Assembly: GCA_046091285.1 (NCBI GenBank)
Contig: JBJTBH010000003.1
Span: 1 to 8,473 of the forward strand
DNA length: 8,473 nt
Direction: 5' to 3'
Source: CAIXOZ01 sp046091285
GTDB lineage: Bacteria; Cyanobacteriota; Cyanobacteriia; PCC-6307; Cyanobiaceae
Part shown: positions 5,160 to 8,473 of the stretch, in pieces
Position numbering within the stretch: position 1 is the first letter of the stretch
Layout of the letters: each line of letters opens with the position of its first letter
Notes under the pieces: model-generated
Seen by the model: only the letters and a program-made list of their open reading frames with translations
Told to the model about the DNA's origin: nothing
The model's database searches: none
Made by a program: the position numbers and the translations under genes

Positions 5160-7043
5160 ATGGCCATTCGCCAGGACGACAAAGAACCGAACCGGCGGTT
5201 CGGCATCGTCAATCTGATCCTGATCGGTTTCGGGGTGCTGCTGCTGTTCAGCAACTTCCTGCCCAATCAGGCGATGCAGCAGGTGCCGCGGGTGCCCTAT
5301 TCGCTGTTCATCAGCCAGGTCGATGACGGCGCCGTCAAACGGGCCTACATCACCCAGGATCAGATCCGCTACGAGCTCAGCAATGCCGCGGAAGGGGCTC
5401 CATCCGTGCTGGCGACGACACCGATCTTCGACATGGATCTGCCCCAGCGCCTCGAGGCGAAGGGGGTGGAATTCGCCGCCGCACCGCCGAAGCGTCCAAG
5501 CTTCATCACCACGGCCCTGAGCTGGGTGGTGCCGCCGCTGATCTTCATCCTGGTGCTGCAGTTCTTCGCCCGCCGCAGCGGCATGGGTGGCGCCCAGGGG
5601 GCCCTGAGCTTCACCAAGAGCAAGGCCAAGGTCTACGTCCCGGATGAGGAATCCCGCGTCACCTTTGCCGATGTGGCCGGGGTGGATGAAGCCAAGACCG
5701 AACTGACCGAAATTGTCGACTTCCTGAAGACGCCCGAGCGCTATGCCGCGATCGGAGCCCGCATTCCCAAGGGGGTGCTGCTGGTGGGACCTCCCGGCAC
5801 CGGCAAGACCTTGCTCTCCAAGGCCGTGGCCGGGGAAGCGGGAGTCCCGTTCTTCATCATCAGCGGCTCGGAATTCGTTGAGCTGTTCGTCGGTGCCGGT
5901 GCAGCCCGTGTCCGTGACCTGTTTGAGGAAGCCAAGAAAAAGGCCCCTTGCATCATCTTCATCGACGAACTCGATGCGATCGGCAAGAGTCGCGCCGGCT
6001 CGATGGGGGTGGTCGGCGGTAACGACGAACGCGAGCAGACCCTGAACCAGCTGCTCACCGAAATGGATGGCTTCGCCGCCAAGGACAAACCGGTGATCGT
6101 GCTGGCCGCCACGAACCAACCCGAAACCCTCGATGCCGCGCTCCTGCGCCCGGGCCGCTTCGATCGCCAGGTGCTGGTGGATCGCCCGGACCTCTCCGGT
6201 CGCAAGATGATCCTCGACATCTATGCCCGCAAGGTGAAGCTGGCCCCGGGTGTGGATCTCGATCGCATCGCCCAGGCCACCAGCGGCTTCGCCGGTGCCG
6301 ATCTGGCCAACCTGGTGAATGAGGGGGCGCTGCTGGCGGCCCGCGCCAAACGCACGGCCGTGGAACAGGGTGACCTGAACGAGGCGATCGAGCGCGTGGT
6401 GGCCGGCCTGGAGAAGAAGAGCCGCGTGCTGCAACCCGATGAGAAGAAGGTGGTGGCGTATCACGAGGTGGGCCATGCGATCGTCGGGCACCTGATGCCC
6501 GGCGGCAGCAAGGTGGCCAAGATCTCGATCGTGCCCCGCGGAATGGCAGCCCTGGGGTACACCTTGCAGCTGCCCACCGAAGAGCGCTTCCTCAACTCCA
6601 CGGAGGACCTCGAAGGTCAGATCGCCACCCTGCTGGGGGGCCGCAGCGCCGAGGAGATCGTCTTCGGGGAGGTGACCACCGGCGCCGCCAACGACCTGCA
6701 GCGCGCCACGGACATCGCCGAGCAGATGGTAGGCACCTACGGCATGAGCGACACCCTCGGCCCGCTCGCCTACGACAAGCAGGGCGGCAGCCGCTTCCTC
6801 GGCGGTGGCAACAACCCCCGTCGCGTGGTGAGCGATGCCACCGCCCAGGCGATCGACAAGGAGGTGCGCTCCCTGGTGGATCGCGCCCACGACCGCGCCC
6901 TGGCGATCCTCCACCACAACCGCGAGCTGCTCGAAGCGATCTCCCAGCAGATCCTCGAGAAGGAGGTGATCGAAGGCGATGACCTAAAGGGCCTGCTTGC
7001 CAGCAGCGTCCTGCCCCAGGAAGCTGGAGCACCTTCCCACTGA
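5160..7043 (+). CDS. ftsH: FtsH ATP-dependent zinc metalloprotease (FtsH1/FtsH3-like branch)
   Basis: This is a membrane-anchored AAA+ protease that forms hexamers and degrades membrane and regulatory proteins; in cyanobacteria it belongs to the FtsH complexes. The protein is 627 residues. TM helices lie at about 15-33 and 117-136, flanking a lumenal/periplasmic domain. The AAA domain has Walker A GPPGTGKT (210-217), Walker B IIFIDE (265-270) and the RPGRFDR arginine fingers (Arg330, Arg333). The protease domain has the zinc site HEVGH (435-439) with third ligand Asp512 in ANDLQRAT. All key residues are present. The segments ALSFTKSKAKVY, ARVRDLFEEAKKKAP and IDELDAIGKSRAG resemble the FtsH1/FtsH3 branch rather than FtsH2/FtsH4, the latter being the photosystem II repair type; this assignment is from memory of the families. 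ATG 5160 is chosen for its AAGG 5 nt upstream and the conserved short N-terminus. Confidence 0.96.
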   Translation: MAIRQDDKEPNRRFGIVNLILIGFGVLLLFSNFLPNQAMQQVPRVPYSLFISQVDDGAVKRAYITQDQIRYELSNAAEGAPSVLATTPIFDMDLPQRLEAKGVEFAAAPPKRPSFITTALSWVVPPLIFILVLQFFARRSGMGGAQGALSFTKSKAKVYVPDEESRVTFADVAGVDEAKTELTEIVDFLKTPERYAAIGARIPKGVLLVGPPGTGKTLLSKAVAGEAGVPFFIISGSEFVELFVGAGAARVRDLFEEAKKKAPCIIFIDELDAIGKSRAGSMGVVGGNDEREQTLNQLLTEMDGFAAKDKPVIVLAATNQPETLDAALLRPGRFDRQVLVDRPDLSGRKMILDIYARKVKLAPGVDLDRIAQATSGFAGADLANLVNEGALLAARAKRTAVEQGDLNEAIERVVAGLEKKSRVLQPDEKKVVAYHEVGHAIVGHLMPGGSKVAKISIVPRGMAALGYTLQLPTEERFLNSTEDLEGQIATLLGGRSAEEIVFGEVTTGAANDLQRATDIAEQMVGTYGMSDTLGPLAYDKQGGSRFLGGGNNPRRVVSDATAQAIDKEVRSLVDRAHDRALAILHHNRELLEAISQQILEKEVIEGDDLKGLLASSVLPQEAGAPSH

Positions 7044-7105
7044 GCCCTCAGATCAAAAGGGATCACAGTAGCGATTGATACAGCTCAATTCCATCCAAGT
7101 CCCAC

Positions 7106-7153
7106 GAAATCAAAGCCATGATCTTCGGACCATGGCTTTGATTTCATTTTCTT
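7106..7153 (+). terminator. Intrinsic terminator of ftsH with UUCG tetraloop
   Basis: A perfect 15-bp stem, GAAATCAAAGCCATG (7106-7120) and CATGGCTTTGATTTC (7131-7145), extends past one A-C mismatch to two more pairs. It closes with C-UUCG-G, an exceptionally stable tetraloop. ATTTTCTT follows at 7146-7153. It lies 62 nt after the ftsH stop and insulates ftsH from the next promoter, whose -35 box starts at the end of the T-rich tail. Confidence 0.88.
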
Positions 7154-7180
7154 GACATCTCCTGACGCTAGCCATATATT
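7152..7180 (+). promoter_or_regulatory. Consensus sigma-70-type promoter for the cupin gene
   Basis: A perfect -35 TTGACA (7152-7157), a 17-bp spacer and a TATATT -10 box (7175-7180, one mismatch to TATAAT) are present. Transcription should begin near 7187, leaving about 15 nt before the TTG start. This is the best promoter match in the window, and the sequence around it is much more AT-rich (22 of 60 G+C at 7141-7200) than nearby ftsH (44 of 60 at 6121-6180). Confidence 0.8.
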
Positions 7181-7201
7181 GTGCCTCTTTGCTAACAATT
7201 C

Positions 7202-7711
7202 TTGGATCTTCAGTCCCTGATTGATGGTGTGAAAAACCGTCATCCCAACAATGTAAACGCAAATAACTGCCTGTGGAGCAGCGCTCCTGACAACTGCGGA
7301 GTAGAGCGATCCAATCACTATCAACATCGACAATCGGAACTTGGCATTGACTTCCTTGTCGAGAAGCTGGGCTTTGATGGCTTGCAAGTCATGGATGCCC
7401 GCCTGGTACACATTGCGCCCCAAGCCCACAATGAAAAACATCGCCACGCCCACGAATCGATCTTCGTAGTCCTCACAGGCGAGGGAGAGTTGCAGATCGG
7501 TGATCAACGCATTCCGCTGCAGCCTGGCAGCGTGGCCTACGTGCCGCGTTGGGTCATTCACCAAAGCCATAACACCCACAAAGATCAGCCTCTGTCGCTA
7601 CTGGCCATCACGGATTTCGGACTGACTTCCACGGTTCTTGGCGATTACGACGCCCGTAGTCGACTGCGTTCGGGCGGCAGCGATGCCTTCGCCGACAGTT
7701 CTGTTCCCTGA
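7202..7711 (+). CDS. Cupin-domain protein
   Basis: This is a single-domain cupin of 169 residues, likely a metal-dependent enzyme or small-molecule sensor of unknown substrate. Cupin motif 1 is seen as KHRHAHESIFVVLTGEGEL (His80, His82; glycine-rich turn at LTGEG) and motif 2 as LQPGSVAYVPRWVIHQSHN (His120, Asn124). Where many cupins have Glu or Gln as the third ligand of motif 1, this protein has Ser86, so a three-His or altered metal site is possible, though nearby Glu85 might substitute. The frame opens after a stop at 7193-7195. TTG 7202 is the longest start, gives MDLQSLIDGV, and sits about 15 nt after the predicted transcript start. There is no clear Shine-Dalgarno, and the GTG at 7229 is an alternative. 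Base composition is more AT-rich than ftsH. The downstream heme-oxygenase-like gene is co-directional, which suggests one transcript and a shared pathway. Confidence 0.8.
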   Translation: MDLQSLIDGVKNRHPNNVNANNCLWSSAPDNCGVERSNHYQHRQSELGIDFLVEKLGFDGLQVMDARLVHIAPQAHNEKHRHAHESIFVVLTGEGELQIGDQRIPLQPGSVAYVPRWVIHQSHNTHKDQPLSLLAITDFGLTSTVLGDYDARSRLRSGGSDAFADSSVP

Positions 7712-7726
7712 CAGGCCAGCCCTGTC
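7710..7726 (+). other. Small hairpin at the cupin stop codon
   Basis: GACAGG (7710-7715) and CCTGTC (7721-7726) form a perfect 6-bp stem with the 5-nt loop CCAGC, overlapping the TGA at 7709-7711. No T-run follows, so it is not a usual terminator. It may mark processing or partial termination before the next gene, or be chance. Confidence 0.3.
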
Positions 7727-7808
7727 TGAGCCTCACTTACTTTCCAGACCCGTGAACCATCAAAGCCGATCAACTCACGGCCTTCATCCCGAGCTACAAG
7801 GCCACGCC

Positions 7809-8345
7809 ATGACGCTTCCTGAAGAAGACGCCGCCCCGGCCAGAGCAGTGGAATGGACGCAGCAGGAGGCTGAACACTTCGTTGCCTCGCTGGCTAACGA
7901 AGCTTTGAAGCATCGAGCCAGTCAACACCCCTACCTGGAAGAGCTGGCCAACGGCAACCTCCCCGATCACCGGTGGGCACTCAAAGATTTTGCAACCCAT
8001 TACAACGGTTATTCGAGTCATTTTCCGCGCTACCTCACAGCTTTGATCTCAAGGCTTGATAGTCCCCAGCATCGTCGAACCCTGCTTGACAACCTCAACG
8101 AGGAATTAGGGCACTACGACGAAAACGACCTGGATACTCTGCATCGCCAGGGAATCGATCCCGAGTGGATTCTGGGCATCCCCCATCCAGAGCTGTTCAA
8201 GCGCTTCGGCACAGCCCTGGGTCTGAATGAGAACACCGGAGGGGAGGAGCACATCGAGGTGAGATGCTGGCGGGATCTCTTTCTCGGCGTGCTAAGCCAC
8301 GGCTCTGCCGCAGAGGCCGTCGGTGCGCTTGGCCTAGGTGTGTAG
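7809..8345 (+). CDS. Heme-oxygenase-like (TenA/PqqC-fold) putative diiron enzyme, 3' end truncated by IS481
   Basis: This appears to be the front three-quarters of an iron-containing redox enzyme of the heme-oxygenase-like fold. Family marks are HPYLEELANGNLPDHRWALKDF (40-61), the helix FPRYLTALISRL (72-83), LLDNLNEELGHYDENDLDTLH (92-112, with Glu98/Glu99 and His112 in the first ligand region) and SAAEAVGALGLG (166-177, Glu169 probably a second-site ligand). Chromosomal coding ends at 8338; the last two codons (GTG TAG) come from the inserted IS481 element. The 178-residue product lacks the final helix that in this fold supplies the remaining His/Asp/His ligands, so it is probably inactive. 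ATG 7809 has AAGG 7 nt upstream. The GTG at 7752 and an upstream ATG at 7638 are also in frame, but the latter overlaps the cupin gene. The substrate is unknown. The gene follows the cupin gene in the same AT-richer islet. Confidence 0.8.
   Translation: MTLPEEDAAPARAVEWTQQEAEHFVASLANEALKHRASQHPYLEELANGNLPDHRWALKDFATHYNGYSSHFPRYLTALISRLDSPQHRRTLLDNLNEELGHYDENDLDTLHRQGIDPEWILGIPHPELFKRFGTALGLNENTGGEEHIEVRCWRDLFLGVLSHGSAAEAVGALGLGV
8333..8338. other. IS481 target site CCTAGG (left copy)
   Basis: CCTAGG immediately precedes the inferred IS left end. IS481 of Bordetella is known to insert at, and duplicate, the 6-bp sequence NCTAGN, which this matches exactly. The second copy should lie past the window, after the right end of the element. 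The inference depends on the left end being at 8339. Confidence 0.65.
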
Positions 8346-8371
8346 TCCCACCAGGTTGTTCATCTGACAAG

Positions 8372-8428
8372 GGGGTGTGAGGTTGCCAGGGTCGGGGTGT
8401 CACCGCCCAGCCCAGAACCTCACACCCC
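8372..8428 (+). promoter_or_regulatory. 13-bp inverted repeat abutting the IS481 transposase start
   Basis: GGGGTGTGAGGTT (8372-8384) and AACCTCACACCCC (8416-8428) are perfect inverted copies. The right arm ends at the base before the ATG at 8429, so in a transcript entering from outside, the hairpin would bury the ribosome entry region. A transcript starting inside the repeat would lack the left arm and escape. No Shine-Dalgarno or internal promoter is clear. Confidence 0.6.
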
Positions 8429-8473
8429 ATGCATAGCCACCCCAATGCCCGGCTGACGCTGATCAGTCGGGAA
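8429..8473 (+). CDS. IS481-family transposase, N-terminal 15 codons
   Basis: The frame begins with ATG and encodes MHSHPNARLTLISRE before the window ends. The pattern M-x-x-H-x-NARLT-x-x-x-RE is how IS481-family transposases open, just before their helix-turn-helix. The DDE catalytic core is beyond the window. Recognition rests on only 15 residues, supported by the left-end sequence and CTAG target just upstream. Confidence 0.65.
   Translation, partial: MHSHPNARLTLISRE

Larger units (their letters stand above)
8339..8473 (+). mobile_element. IS481-family insertion sequence, left end (continues past window)
   Basis: The element begins TGTGTAGTCCCACCAGG directly after CCTAGG, and the TGT start is typical of IS481-family termini. 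The neighbouring gene loses homology exactly here: its conserved ALGLG segment is followed at once by a stop. A transposase start lies 90 bp in. The element's right end and transposase body are outside the window, so its integrity is unknown. Confidence 0.7.

Noticed and set aside
5130..6917. 595-codon open frame on the minus strand across ftsH
   Set aside because: It is antisense to a fully recognisable FtsH. Its His/Gly/Gln-rich composition is the usual shadow of GC-rich coding sequence, and it has no family motif.
7085..7579. 164-codon open frame on the minus strand across the cupin gene
   Set aside because: The plus strand has both cupin motifs and a consensus promoter. The minus frame has no family signature and no promoter was noticed.
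1..8473. CRISPR arrays, tRNA or rRNA genes, HIP1 octamers (GCGATCGC)
   Set aside because: No regularly spaced repeats, no tRNA-like cloverleaf and no rRNA sequence were seen. Several GCGATCG heptamers occur, but no complete HIP1 was found by eye.

Overview
The window looks like chromosomal DNA of a GC-rich unicellular cyanobacterium of the Synechococcus/Cyanobium type. This rests on an FtsH of the FtsH1/FtsH3 branch, a Nif11-family small protein, an Rrf2 regulator beside a periplasmic sulfate-binding protein, and an NtcA/CRP-like activated promoter. The species call is inference; no rRNA or other marker is present.

Layout. The left edge (2-133) is the C-terminal tail of an IS1595-type transposase. 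ribD (248-1357, +) encodes the bifunctional deaminase/reductase of riboflavin synthesis. An Rrf2-family regulator (1882-1451, -) is divergent from a sulfate-binding protein gene (2030-3091, +). Their shared intergenic region carries TGTGA-N6-CCACA placed 22 nt upstream of a TANNNT -10 box, the geometry of a class II NtcA/CRP-type promoter. A GC-rich hairpin separates sbpA from the convergent minus-strand unit. That unit is a translationally overlapping trio read right to left: SRAP/YedK-type DNA-crosslink protein (5064-4375), small Nif11 protein (4339-4094) and six-TM potassium-type channel (4101-3247). ftsH (5160-7043, +) is divergent from SRAP and is followed by a near-perfect intrinsic terminator with a cUUCGg loop.

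Right of the terminator is a more AT-rich islet. A consensus promoter (TTGACA-N17-TATATT) drives a cupin gene (7202-7711), followed by a gene for a heme-oxygenase-like (TenA/PqqC-fold) putative diiron enzyme. The latter is cut off at CCTAGG, where an IS481-family element begins (8339 onward). The CTAG core matches the known target of IS481, and the 15-residue transposase start at 8429 fits the family.

Most of the window is ordinary housekeeping sequence. The parts that deserve attention are the disrupted cupin/heme-oxygenase-like pair, the sbpA promoter with its Rrf2 neighbour, the SRAP-Nif11-channel overlap cluster, and the inverted repeat abutting the IS481 transposase start. I did not find a complete novel system.
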